Shown here one piece after another: positions 31,381 through 42,800 of a stretch of 64,000 nt of DNA. Where the stretch lies: contig CM066036.1 in NCBI GenBank assembly GCA_033557465.1, positions 588,773,574 to 588,837,573 on the forward strand, read 5' to 3'. Every line of letters starts with the position of its first letter. Position 1 is the stretch's first letter. The notes under the pieces are model-generated. The model did not search any database. It worked only from the letters and a program-made list of their open reading frames with translations, and was not told the origin of the DNA. The position numbers and the translations under genes are program-made. The DNA is from Ichthyophis bannanicus. Its lineage: Eukaryota > Chordata > Amphibia > Gymnophiona > Ichthyophiidae.

Positions 31381-33949
31381 TAAGAACATAAGAACATAAG
31401 ATATGCCATACTGGGTCAGACCAAGGTCCATCAAGCCCAGTATCCTGTTTCCAACAGTGGACAATCTAGGTCATACATACCTAACAATTTCCCCAAAAGA
31501 CACAGGTTCCACAATGCTTGTATTGGGTCAAGCATTGATATCCTGGATACCTTTTTAATAATGCTTTATGGACCTTTCCTCCAGGAACTTGTCCAAACAT
31601 TTTTTAAACCCAGCTGCACTAACAGCCTTTACTACATCCTCCGGTAACAAATTCCAGAGTTTGATTACACGTTGAGTGAAAAAATATTTTCTCATATTTG
31701 TCTTAAATAGCTTACCCTGTAGCTTCATTGCATATCTCCTAGTCTTTTATACTCTGATAAAGTAAACACCTGATATACGTTTACCTATTCCACTCCATTC
31801 ATTAATTTATAGACTTCTATCATATCTCCCCTCAGCCATCTCTTTTCCAGGTTAAAGAGCCCTAACCTTTTTAGCCTTTCTTCATAGGGGTATCCTTCCA
31901 TCCCCTTTACCATTTTGGTGGCTCTTCTCTGAACCTTTTCTAATAACGCTATATCCTTTTTAAGATACGGCGACCAGAACTGCACACAATATTCAAGGTG
32001 CAGTCGCACCATGGAACGATACTGAGGCATTATAATATCCTTTGTTTTATTTTCCATTCCTTTCCTTATGATACCTAGCATTCTATTTGCTCTCTTGGCC
32101 TCCACTGCACACTGGGCGGAGGGTTTTAACATGTTATCCACAATGGCGCCTAAATCTTTTTCCTGGGAGATGGTTCCTAATGTGGAACCTTGCATTGTGT
32201 AACTATAGTTTGGGTTGTTCTTCCCAGGGTGCATAACTTTGCACTTGTCCACATTAAATTTCATCTGCCATTTTGATGCCCAGTCTTCCAATTTATCAAG
32301 ATCCTCTTGCAATTTTCCACAATCCTCATGGATTTTAACAACTTTAAATAGTTTTGTGTCATCTGCAAATTTGATAACCTCACTCGTTATTCCCTTTTCC
32401 AGGTCATTTATGAATATGTCAAAAAGCAGCGGACCCAGCACTGATCCCTGGGGTACACCACTATTCACCTTTCTCCATTGGGAAAATTGGCCATTTAGCC
32501 CTACCCTCTGCTTTCTATCTTTTAACCAGTTCCTGATCCACAATCCGATCCCATGACTCTTTAGTTTTCCCAAAAGTCTTTGATGAGGGACCTTGTCAAA
32601 GGCTTTCTGAAAGTCCAAATACACTATATCAACTGACTTACCTTTGTCTACCTGTTTATTCACACCATCAGAAAAACATAACAGATTAGTAAGACAAGAT
32701 CTTTCTTGCCTAAAGCCATATTGGCTTTCTCCCATCAAGCCATGACTATCTACATGTTCAGCAATTTTGTTCTTTATGATGGTTTCTACCATTTTTCACG
32801 GTACTGACGTCAGGCTCACCGGCCTGTAGTTTCCTGGATCACCCCTGGAACCCTTTTTAAAAAATTGGCGTTGCGTTCGTCATCCTCCAATCTTCAGGTA
32901 TTGCAGATGATTTTTAATGATAGTTCACAGATTACTAATAGCGGGTCTGCAATCTCATATTTCAGTTCTTTCAACACCCTTGAATGTATATCATCCAGTC
33001 CAGGTGATTTGCTACTCTTCAGTTTATCAAATAGTTGTAATACATCTTCCCGATGTATCGATATTTCCTTCAATTCTTCCGCACCTTTAAATTCCACTTC
33101 AGTCATGGGTAACATACCTACATCTTCCTCAGTAAAGATCAAAGCAAATACTTCATTCAGTCTCTCTGCTATCGCCTTGTTGCCTCTTAGTGCCCCTTTA
33201 ATACTTCTATCATCTAATGGACCAACTGACTCTCTCACAGGTTTTTTTGCTAGGAATGTACTTGAAAAAGTCTTTATTATGCATTTTTACTTCCGCAGCA
33301 AGATCTTCTCAAATTCTCTCTTGGCTTGCCTTATCAATGCCTTGCATTTAACTTGCCAGTGTTTGTGTTGTTTCCAGTTTTTGTCGTTTGGCTCTTTTTT
33401 CCATTTCCTGAAAGATGCTTTTTTGGCAACAACAGCCTCTCTGAGCTCACCTTTAAACCATGCTGGCAGTTTTTTGGACTTCCTTCCACTTCTCTTAAAG
33501 TATGGAATACAGCTGGTCTGGACTTCCTAGATAGTATTTTTCAACAATACCCAAGCTTGATGTAAGTCTTTAACCTTTGCAACTGCTCCTTTTAGTTTTT
33601 TCTTAACTATTTAACTCATTTTATCATAATCTCCCTTTCGAAAGTTAAAAGGTAGTACTGTGGATTTCCTTACCATCCCTCCTCCACTAATTAAATCAAA
33701 CGCAATCATGCTATGATCACTATTGCCAAGTGGCCCCATCACCCTTATCTCTTGCACCAGATCTGGTGTTCCACTAAGGACTAGGTCCAATATGGATTCC
33801 CCTCTGGTCAGTTAATGAACCAGCTGCTCCAAGAAGCAGTCATTTATTTCATCTAGGAACCTTATCTCCCTAGCATGTCCTGCCGTGACACTGACCCAGT
33901 CGATATCGGGGTAATTGAAATCACCCATTATTATTACTGTGGTGTAACT
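31381..33949 (-). mobile_element. CR1 LINE, 3' part (RT, C-terminus, 3' end)
   Basis: The 3' terminus is the inverted (aagaacat)n array at 31381-31400, followed by the segment ggtcagaccaaggtcc... near 31414. Together with 39455-40560 it forms one CR1 copy of about 3.7 kb. The copy is interrupted after its endonuclease region by an L1 insertion with target duplication. Confidence 0.85.
31785..33930 (-). pseudogene. CR1 ORF2: reverse transcriptase region
   Basis: A 335-codon open segment (32792-31785) holds the RT core: YGFRQERSCLTNLL, VYLDFQKAFDKVPH, NSGVPQGSVLGPLLF and the FADD catalytic box (about 32370). The C-terminal CR1 landmarks ANRMLGIIRKG, YCVQFWSPYLKKD and KRWLRGDMIEVYKLM follow. 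Upstream pieces (33238-32894 and about 33640-33240) carry the linker and KSSKSPGLDDIHSRVLKEL, separated by stops. A GNSDH endonuclease-end motif appears near 33720. The copy is dead but moderately young. Confidence 0.88.
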
Positions 33950-34359
33950 TTTTTTTTTTTTTTTAAATAATTTTTATTGCGTTTTATACAGTCTTAGGAA
34001 AACTGCATATCAAAGCAAAAACAAATCATACAGCATTACACCCAAGACTGCAACTGACTAAACAAAACAAAAGACTAACTAAAACCTTAAACCCCTATTA
34101 CCCCCCCCCCCCCCACCCTCCCTCACACCCTCCCAATCCTCTGGAGTCAACAAGAAAACCAGAATGGCATGTCTGTGTCAATGGACGGCCCAAAGAGAAA
34201 AAGGACAGAGACCTCTAGTCGAGGACAAAACAATGTACCTTGAGGGAAGCAAAAATAATACCGAAGGCTTACTTAGGGGCCAGAGACATGTGCTCATTTA
34301 ACATCTGCCACTTGGAGAGGCCGGATGGTGATCTGGACACACCTCTTCTTGGCAGCTGC

Positions 34360-37023
34360 TCAAACTTGCTGTAACAGCAAACGTGATTCCACCAATTCTG
34401 TGGTGTAAGGTAAGGTGTGATTCCAGTAGCGAGAGATAAGGTACAGTGCAATTCCGAGCATGAAATCCAACAGAAAGAAATGTCGTTTAGACAATGAGGG
34501 TATATTACTCGCTGAACGAAGACTAACAATGCCCCAGGAGAGAGGATCATGAAAACCCAGTATCTTTTGGATTCGCTTCCAGACTTGTTCCCAGAAAATT
34601 TGGACACAGGGACACTGATAAACAATATGAACAAAAGTACCTAATTGTTGCCTACATGACCAACAGTGCCCATCAGTTACCGGACCCCAAGTAGCCATCT
34701 TGATCGGGGTAAGATAGGCACGATGTGCCAAGAAAAATAGAGCTTGGGTAACAGAGGCAGATTTTGAAATACGGACTTGTTTTGCCCAAAACTGTTCCCA
34801 TTGCTGGGGCGACATACTCAACGCTGTGTCATGCTCCCACACTTTTTGAGTACCAATTGTACCATGCTGCATACCAGAAAGCAGTAATTTGTAGAAATGG
34901 GATGCCCTAGTAGAAGAATTTACTACATCGCATAAAGGATCCCTGTGTTCCAGGGACCGGAGATGTGGCATCGATTTGGCTATACAGTGTCGAAGTTGCA
35001 GCCATTGAAAATAGCAAGAGTTTGGTAGGCTGTATTCCTGCTGTAATTGCGTGAAGCTCTTCCAATCATTCCGCGCCAGCAGCTGATCAATTGTCCAGAT
35101 GCCTTTAGAATACCAGAGACCCCAAGCGAAGGACCGGTGCAGGATCTTAAGGTGAGGGTTGTACCAGAGTGGCCAACGACGAGTAAGGCAATTAGCACCA
35201 TCGAGCGAGTCCCGTAGGGCCGCGAAGGCTCTTTGTGTGTCAACTATCATAGGAGGATATTCTTTATCGGGCGGCATCTGCGAGTAAGGCAGAAGCGGCA
35301 AGGGAAAAGGTGCCACAATTGCTTGTTCCAGTTCTAGCCACGCAGGAAGGTATGCGGCTTCCGAAGTCAGCCATTGCGCCCCTTGTCTTAGCAGGAAGGC
35401 TTTGTGGTATTGTTGAAAGTCCGGGAATTTCACGCCTCCCAACTCCTTACAAGCTTTAAGTTTTTTAAGAGCGATCCTGGGCGTTTTGTTATTCCACAAA
35501 AATCTCACTAACACTCTCTCAATTTGCTGATATGTCTGCGGATGCAGTAGGAGAGGCATCATTTCCAATACATAGTTAATTTTCGGGGCTATCGTCATCT
35601 TGATTGTTTCCAGTCTCCCCCACCATGACAAAGTCAATGGGAGCCATTTAGTAGTCAGTAAATGAGATTTTTCTAGGAGCATTTTCTCGTTATATCTCAC
35701 CGTCTCGATCAAGGGGTAACCATAATAGGCTCCGAGATATTTAAACATCTTAGGCTCCCAGACGAATTGGAAACGTTCCATATCCGCTTTGTAGGTCTTA
35801 GCATTCAATGGGAAGGCACTTGACTTATCCCAGTTAATTTTATAACCGGATAATTGCGAGTAACGCTCTATGCATTCCAAGATCGCCGGTACGGACTCTG
35901 GGGAAGTAAAGAGGAGAAGGTCGTCCGCGTAGGCCGACAGCTTCACTGTCCGACCCGCTATTGGCACCCCTGATATCCTTGCATGTTGCCGCAGTATAAG
36001 CAATAAAGGCTCAAGGGCCAGATTAAACAGTAATGGCGATATAGGACAACCCTGACGAGTTCCTCGTGATAATCTCAGCTCCTTCGACTGCGCCGTGTTA
36101 ACCCGGACATGGGCCAGTGGCCGAGCGTATAACACTTTCAGTAGACTGATGAAGCCATCACCAACTCCAAACCATTGAAGAGCATCAAAGATGAAGGACC
36201 ACTCCAGCCGGTCAAAAGCTTTCTCGGCATCGAGGGATAGCCCTACTAGTGGGCAATTGTGGCTTTCCCCGGCCGCTAGAACGTGACATAGAAGACGGGC
36301 ATTGTCCGCTGTCGATCTCCCTTCGATAAAACCACATTGGTCCGGGTGCGCCAAATGTGTCATGACGCCAGCAAGTCGATTAGCCAGTATCGTAGCATAG
36401 ATCTTATAGTCAGCGTTCAGCAAGGATATCGGTCGGTAATTACTGACTAGCTGGGGGTCCCTGCCTTTCTTTTCCAACACAATCACACTCGCTGACGCGA
36501 AACTCCCTACCAAAGGAGCCTCTTGTAGGAGAGCCTGAAAATAGACATGGAGAGGTGGGCCAAGCTCCTTAGAGAAAGCTTTGTAGAATTCAATGGGGAG
36601 ACCGTCTGGACCAGCAGCCTTGCCTGAAGCCAGTGTTTGAATTGCCTGCTGTATTTCAGAAAGGGAGATGGGGGCCGCCAACATCTCAGCTGTCTCTGCG
36701 TCCAGGGTAGGTCTCTGCACCCCAGCAGTCAACTCTTCAAAGGTCAGTTGAGGATTCTGAATCTCAGAGGAGTATAGCTGTGCATAAAAAGAGCCGAAGG
36801 CTCCCGCAAGTTCCTCGTCTTTGGTCAGCAGGCACTGGCTACCAGGGTCGCGTAAGGCTTCCACCCGCCGCGCCTCTTGCTGACCCTTTAGAGCGTGTGA
36901 CAGAAGTCTACCCGCTTTATTGCCTTCCCAATAGTAGGCTCCGCTCTGAGCTTGGATATTCTTTGTCACTTCGTCAGTAAGCAATTGGTTATAACTAAAA
37001 CGGAGTTTTTGGAGACGCATCAA
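34360..37023 (-). pseudogene. L1 ORF2: reverse transcriptase and C-terminal domain (887-codon open segment)
   Basis: This segment contains the RT core of a LINE that primes on nicked target DNA. Landmarks in order: NYRPISLLNADYKIYATILANRL, DQCGFIEGRSTADNARL, SLDAEKAFDRLEW, RGTRQGCPISPLLFNLALEPL and the catalytic AYADDLLLF (about 35935). The C-terminal FKYLGAYYGYPLIE and WWGRLETIKMTIAPKINY follow, then KACKELGGVKFPDFQQYH and a final Cys-rich HCWSCRQQLGTFVHIVYQCPC. The Tyr-Ala-Asp-Asp box is intact. The segment is cut off from the endonuclease domain by a stop/frameshift at about 37030, so the copy is not autonomous. Confidence 0.93.
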
Positions 37024-37046
37024 GATGACTTGTTCAGAGCGTCGTG

Positions 37047-38030
37047 TTAGAAGTCGCTCCCCGCCTTGATCTGATCTTCTAGTTTCGCTAAGCGTTCTTT
37101 CTGTCTCCGAGACCTGACGATCATGTTACTCGTGATGGTAGCCCTCGTGGAGGCCTTGAAGCCTTCCCACCAGGCCCAACCCTCGGTGTCCTGCAGAAGA
37201 TTGAACTGAAAATATTCCTTTATAGCTGCTTGAATACAGGAGCTGAACTCCACGTCACCTAAAAGGGATCTATCGAAAGCCCAATGTAAGGATTTAGCAC
37301 CAGCAGGTAAGTCTTGTAGCTCTAGACTGATAGCAGCATGATCTGATATATGCATCGCCTGGATGCTCGCACTGGTACAGCACGATATCAGGGATTTTGA
37401 AGCCAGAAAAAATCGATGCGTGACGAGGACCAATGAGGGTTGGAGAAAAAGGTAAACTCGAGATCATTTGGATGATAGAGGCGCCAAATATCCACCAGAC
37501 CTTTGTCACTCATCAACTCCCTGAGGACGGCCTGCGATTTGGAGACCGAGCTGAGCTTCGGAGGGCTTTTGTCTACCAGTGGATCAAGAAAGAGATTAAA
37601 ATCACCACCTAAGATTACTGGTTCGCCGCCCCCAAGAAAAGCTTCCTGAGCCAGGGAATGAAAAAATTCTGGATGATCAGCATTTGGAGCATACACATTA
37701 ACCAGACTGAATGATAGTCGCCCCACTGTTAAAACAGCACTCGTCCATCTGCCTTGTTTATCTGAGAGCGTCTGTGAAATAGTTGGCTTAAGAGACTTCT
37801 TAGCCAAAATGGCCACTCCGTTATGTTTATGAATCGCAGCAGAATAGGCCACCAGTTCAAAGGGCTTAATTCCTAGTTTCAGAGATTCCTGATTGTTCAA
37901 ATGTGTTTCCTGTAGCAGGAGTATGTCTGCTTTCTCTAGTTGCGCATAATGTAAGATTTTTTTTCATTTTATGGGACTGTTAATCCCCTTGACATTCAAG
38001 GAGAGTAATTTAATCACACCAGTCAGCTGA
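37047..38030 (-). pseudogene. L1 ORF2: AP-type endonuclease domain, frameshifted
   Basis: The N-terminal nuclease nicks target DNA. Landmarks: VIKLLSLNVKGINSP (about 38020-37975), then a lesion in an A-rich run near 37965. HNGVAILAKKSL, LVNVYAPN and ILGGDFNLFLDPL (about 37610) follow, then FFSNPHWSSSRIDFFW (about 37430), another frameshift at about 37400, and SDHAAISLEL (about 37345-37320). The order matches L1 endonucleases. At least three lesions exist along ORF2. Confidence 0.88.
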
Positions 38031-38473
38031 GAAATTAGGAAGATACCTCAGGCCCACTCCCACGATTCTAGTCTGGGTTGAACTGCCTCTGCCCCGAAGC
38101 TCCGCATTACAGGCACATTGTAACCCTAGTTCCAATGACACAGACCGCAACAAGTAAAATTCCCCCTTAGACTCCAGAGGACTATACCCCCACCCCGCAT
38201 TACATGGTGAACCCAGTGGGAACAGGGACGGTACAGGGGGGACCCACCACTAACAGTATATCCACAATATGCTCAATACAACTTAGTACAGAACTCAAAG
38301 TACTGAATTTAACCAGGATTGTAGAAGGTTAAGTTCAGGAGAATAGCTAGCAATATGTCATCTACCAATGAGTATGTGATAATATCAAAGGAAAAGGTAT
38401 TGTGACCATCATGCTACATAAACATAGAATCAGAGCTTATGCGAACAACTACACATGAGAATGAAATACAATT

Positions 38474-39373
38474 TCAGCGCATATGCATACGTTCTTTGTC
38501 CTCCAAAAATTGCTGAAGCATCTCTGGATCATCGAAAGTTTTAGTGTGATTGTGAAGCGTGACTCTCATGCGAGCTGGATAGAGAAGGCCGAATCTGGCT
38601 TGGAGTTGGACCAAGCGCGGCCTCAACGAGAGGAAAATGCGACGCCGATCAGCAGTGGCTTTAGCAAAATCCGGAAAGAAATGAAGCTTGCATTTCTCAA
38701 ATTCAGCGTTAGGGCGCAGGCGGGCTGCTTCAAGAATTTGTACAGCGTGTTGATAACGTAGAGCTCGTAGGATTATTGGGCGCGGTCTTTTATGGCCCTG
38801 AATCACTTGAGAAGGCACCCTATGAGCTCTGTCTATCTCAAAGGGGTGCATAAAATTGATGTGCAGAGTCTCCGGAAGCATTTTGCCTAGAAAAGCAATC
38901 ATATCTCCGCCCTCAGCTCCCTCCGGGACCCCAACAATTCTCACATTGTTACGTCGTGCTCTATTATTCCCCTCTTCGATCTCTCTTTGTAAGGCCCGGA
39001 TCTGCTGGGTGTGCTTGTCTACTGACTTTAGTTTTTCTTCGTGCGCTGCCACTATTTGCTCAACTTTATCTTGACGAAGGGATAACCCCTCCAGATTAGA
39101 CCGGAGAGCCGCAGTATCTTCACGCACCACCGATAGTGCTTCTCCGTTAGCCGCAATCAGTTCTCTTATCCCTCTCAACTCAGCCAACACTTCTTGCAGG
39201 GCCTCCGACCCGTCTAGCCGCGCCGCCATCTTTTGCGGTGATGCAGGTTCGGTCTTAGATCGTTTAGCACTCGCGGTTTGCCCCGAGGAGAAATCTATTC
39301 TGGCTGGTTTAATTACGGACATCTCTATAGGACCTCCGGTACAGTATAATGGATTTGCAGCACAATACCTCAA
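38474..39373 (-). CDS. L1 ORF1 protein (299 aa), open
   Basis: This is the RNA-binding chaperone of the L1 particle. A basic N-terminus with a Ser/Lys cluster precedes a coiled coil at about residues 60-150 (ALQEVLAELRGIRELIA ... QIRALQREIEEGNNRARRNN). An RRM-like domain begins NNVRIVGVPEGAEGGDMIAF (about 145-165), and a C-terminal domain with RPRPIILRALRYQHAVQIL and FFPDFAKATADRRRIFL follows. Length is close to the usual 300-350 residues. The internal Met at residue 18 (MSVIKPARID) is the more likely start. No lesion is seen, unlike ORF2. Confidence 0.9.
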   Translation of the reverse strand: MRYCAANPLYCTGGPIEMSVIKPARIDFSSGQTASAKRSKTEPASPQKMAARLDGSEALQEVLAELRGIRELIAANGEALSVVREDTAALRSNLEGLSLRQDKVEQIVAAHEEKLKSVDKHTQQIRALQREIEEGNNRARRNNVRIVGVPEGAEGGDMIAFLGKMLPETLHINFMHPFEIDRAHRVPSQVIQGHKRPRPIILRALRYQHAVQILEAARLRPNAEFEKCKLHFFPDFAKATADRRRIFLSLRPRLVQLQARFGLLYPARMRVTLHNHTKTFDDPEMLQQFLEDKERMHMR

Positions 39374-39454
39374 ATTAATCTCGGATTTATTGGCGGGTCA
39401 CCCTGGAGCTCACGCTCTATCCGTCCGTCCTGCTCGGCATCAGGCTCCGCCCCT

Positions 39455-40560
39455 CACTGTGGTGTAACTTTTGTTAGCTTCCTTGATTTTTTTTTTTGAG
39501 CATTTCATCATCCATTTGTTCATTCTGGCCAGGCGGTCGATAGTACACCCCCACTGCCATCGCCTTCCCCATTTTACATGGAATTTCAATCCATGGAGAT
39601 TCTACAGTAACGTTTGTTTCCTGCAAAATTTTAATCCTTTCTGACTCGGTGCCCCCTCTAACATAGAGAGCACCCCCTCCACCAATTTGATCAGCTCTAT
39701 CATTAAGATATAGTTTGTACCCAGGTGTCACAGTGAGATTCCAATCATATTTAACCTCTCATTTAGTGCTATGTATTCTAACTCTCCCATCTTATTTTTT
39801 AGACTTCTAGCATTTGCATACAAGCATTTTACAGACTGTATTTTATTCATATTATTTTGGCTATTGGTAGGCATGGGTAATTTGGAATCTTTAAGCTCTG
39901 TCTGCTCCATACTCGAGGGCATTTGGGCTACTTTACTCTTTTTTGGAACATCTCTTTTGGTAGTATCCTTCAAGGATACATTCTTCTGAACCATGCACGC
40001 TTGTGCGACTGTCGGCTTTCTCCTGTTATCTAGTTTAAAAGCTGCTCTATCTCCTTTTTAAAGGTTAATGCCAGCAGCCTGGTTCCATCCCAGTTACGGT
40101 GAGGCCCATCCCTTCGGAAGAGTCCCTCTTTTCCCCAGAATGTTCCCTAGTTCCTAACAAATCCAAATCCCTCATCCTTGCACCATTGTCCCATCCACGC
40201 ATTGAGACTCTGGAGCTCTGCCTGCCTTTTGGGTCCAGCGCGTGGAACAGGAAGCATTTCGGAGAATGCTACCCTGGAAGTTCTGGATTTCAACTTCCTA
40301 CCTAAAAGCCTAAATTTAGCCTCCAGAACCTCCCTATCACATTTTCATACGTCATTGGTACCGACATGTACCAAGTCAGCAGACTCCTCCCCAGCACTAT
40401 CTAAGATCTTATCTAGGTGGTGCGTGAGGTCTGCTACCTTCGCACCAGGCAGGCATGTTACCAGGCGATCCTCACATCCACCAGCCACCCAGCTATCTAC
40501 ATGCCTATTGATTGAATCACCAACTTAAGACTCACCATAGTTTGGTTCTGTCACTGCTCC
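39455..40560 (-). pseudogene. CR1 LINE, 5' part: SGNH-esterase ORF1 and endonuclease N-terminus
   Basis: On the minus strand, 40371-40350 encodes VHVGTND and about 40115-40093 encodes RRDGPHRNWDG, the GxND and DxxH blocks of SGNH-type esterases found in the first ORF of some CR1 LINEs. Stops break the frame. Next come SVKCLYANARSLKNKMGELE (about 39850), the start of the apurinic-type endonuclease, and GGGALYVRGG, ESPWIEI and GVYYRPPGQNE (to about 39500). The copy then reaches the L1 target site. The 5' end near 40560 is approximate. Confidence 0.78.
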
Positions 40561-41600
40561 TGTACTATAATCTTGCAAAACGTATAAATAGGCTCCAATT
40601 CTTTAAAAATGTTTGCTATGACCCACATAATCATGAATGGCTTATGCATCAACAAGGTGATAGGTCAATGAAAATATATGCATAAAGCTGTGGTTTAAAG
40701 GGGAACCTTGGATCAGCCAGCACCATTTCGGATTACAGCACCAGTCAGGCATTGGTAATGGAGTAGCTCTTGCTCCATTACCAATAGGATAGAACACCTT
40801 AGTTGTACTTCATATATATGGTTTTTTTGCCTAAATGTCTATATTTTTTGTCTGAATGGTCAGCTAGGTGAAGAGGAAACCATCTCTCACTTTCGTGACC
40901 CGTCCATTTTAATTAAAGAAATACTTTTTCATTGTCAGCACTTTATCTTGGCTGTAAAATAATTTTTTACAAACAGCATACTTTAGAACAGCGTCAGTTT
41001 ACTTAGCTGTGTCATGAATTCGCAAGGGCTGCTCCAAAATACCGCAAACAGCAGTATTTCAAACGACTTGTCACGTTTTGATGTCCACACATTAGTTCCC
41101 CTGCTTCAGGTCAAAACAGTACTCGGTAAGAAAACAGCCATGTAAAACATTTGCTGAAAACCGCGGTTTATATACTCAAGAGACGCCAACATTTGCGCAG
41201 CTGTTTCAACAACCACCATTAAGGTGGGTTTAATTCAGAGGAGCCAATCAAAGCCATCAGGGGAGGGACCACCAGGCAGGCAAATTCACGCTGGTTTTGT
41301 TAGACTGGGTTTTGTTTTGTTGGGGATATTTTTTAACCTGGCTGTGGGTATACATTATTTTGGTCCATTACCAATAGGGGCAGTAACATTCCTAGCACCT
41401 TTTGTGCTTGGGGGGTGCATCCCCCTTGCGGCTGGCACCCCTCTCCCCTTGCGGCCAGCGCCTCCCCACAGTGTGCTGCAGTGTGGTGGTATGTACCCCT
41501 GCCAGATCCACACTTCAGAGGCAGCACAGCAAACTTACCTTAAAGACAGGTGGCTTGTCACACTGCCTCCAATCCAGACCCAACAGCTATTATCTCCCGG
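40561..41600. other. Unassigned interval
   Basis: No domain-bearing frame was found. The frame at 41224-41742 (172 codons) runs into the SINE tail and has no recognisable motif. A short repeated phrase (tccattaccaatag) occurs at about 40778 and 41366. Confidence 0.35.
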
Positions 41601-41835
41601 GCCAAAGCCTCACGATTTATTTATTTTTATTTATTTAACTAGGCTTATATACCGCTTTTCTACCAGTCAAAGCGGTGTACATTCAGGTACTGTATATATA
41701 TATTTTTCTTTGTCCCCAAAGGGCTCACAATCTGTGTTTTAGTACCTGAGGCAACGGAGGGTTAAGTAGCTTGCCCAAGGCAACAAGGAGCACCTGTGGG
41801 ACTAGAAACCCCGGTTCTTGCTTGCTCAGACTGAT
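41601..41835 (-). mobile_element. CORE-like SINE with L2 tail, head truncated
   Basis: The tail lies at 41610-41690 (tatttatttaactaggcttatataccgc, aaagcggtgtacatt). The core word appears inverted as gttaagtagcttgccc (about 41761). The tRNA-like head is mostly missing. Confidence 0.6.
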
Positions 41836-41899
41836 ATGTTGCTCTTCAGAAATGGATGTTATTCTGGTTCTTTCATCTCACTGTGCACTTACTCTTAGG

Positions 41900-42800
41900 A
41901 AATGTTTATATTTATGCAATTTCTTGATATACCGCCCAGGTTGAAGGGCATCAGAGCAGTTTACAATCAACTACAAGCAGGTGCTGGATACATTCCCTCA
42001 TCCCCAAAGGGCTCAAAATCTACATGTGTACCTAAGGGCCAGATTCTGTCCCGCACGTACGTCACCTTTGTACGTCTGGTCTGAGCCGGACGTACAAAGG
42101 GGATCGCGATTCTGATCCCGCGGGGCATATCTAGCCCTGCGATTCAGTCCTAGCCTGCACATACAGGCACTGCCTGGATAGCTCAGTCAGGCTTTTAAAT
42201 GGAGCTGCGGCGCCATGGCATCATGTTGCCATGGCACCGCAGCTCCATTTAAAAGCTGCGATGCCCGCCGCCACATAAAAAGGTTTATTTCCCACAGCCC
42301 GACCCCTGATCTGGCCTTCTAAGACCATGGTCAGGCTGCAGGGAATAAACTCTGGTCCCCCAGACCCTCCCACGCCCCAAGGTTGAAAAAAAATAGTCCA
42401 GGGAAGTTATTCCACTTCGGAGATGGAATAACTTCCCTGGCCATTTTGGCAGCCCTGGACATACAGGGCCAACATTAGAATCAGTCCTGTATGTCCAGGG
42501 CCGGCGACCACCCACTGCCTGCCCATTCTCCATCCCCGGGCTCCTGACTAACTTCCTCGCCTCTGACTAACTTTCCGCCACAACCGACGGGGAAGTTAGT
42601 CGGAGGTTGAAGCCAGCACGAATAGCATGGCTCAGAATAACCCCCTAAGGCAATGAAGGGTTAAGTGGCTTGCCCAAGGCCAGAAGGAGTGCCTATAGGA
42701 CTAGAAACCCTAGTCCCTCCGGCCTGTGTTTGCTGTCCCCAGGTGGTAATTGAATCCCTGGCCCGAGGTACCTTGCCCTAACCACTAGGCCACTCCTTAA
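41900..42800 (-). mobile_element. CORE-like SINE (minus), split by a foldback MITE
   Basis: The tail and middle at 41900-42035 and the core and head at 42646-42800 form one SINE. Reverse complemented, the head reads gagtggcctagtggttagg, then a box-B-like ggattcaattacc. The insertion point lies at tacctaa|ggcaatg, which aligns with the uninterrupted SINE at 41735. Confidence 0.7.
42036..42645. mobile_element. Foldback Harbinger-type MITE, copy 1
   Basis: The termini gggccagattctg and, reverse complemented, gggggttattctg are flanked by TAA (42033-42035 and 42646-42648). The interior is a chain of hairpins, notably 42192-42220 against 42227-42255 (29-bp arms). Others involve gggaagttattcca/tggaataacttccc and cctggacatacagg/cctgtatgtccagg. 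It is non-coding; a second copy lies at 54125-54768. Confidence 0.82.

Larger units (their letters stand above)
33950..39454 (-). mobile_element. Near full-length L1-clade LINE inserted in CR1
   Basis: It is flanked by a 17-bp target duplication, actgtggtgtaactttt (about 33937-33953 and 39455-39471). The 3' A-tail appears as the T-run at 33949-33964. Two ORFs in minus orientation cover 39373-38474 and about 38030-34360. Amphibian and fish L1 lineages have this layout. Deleting the insert restores the CR1 endonuclease frame order. Confidence 0.93.
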
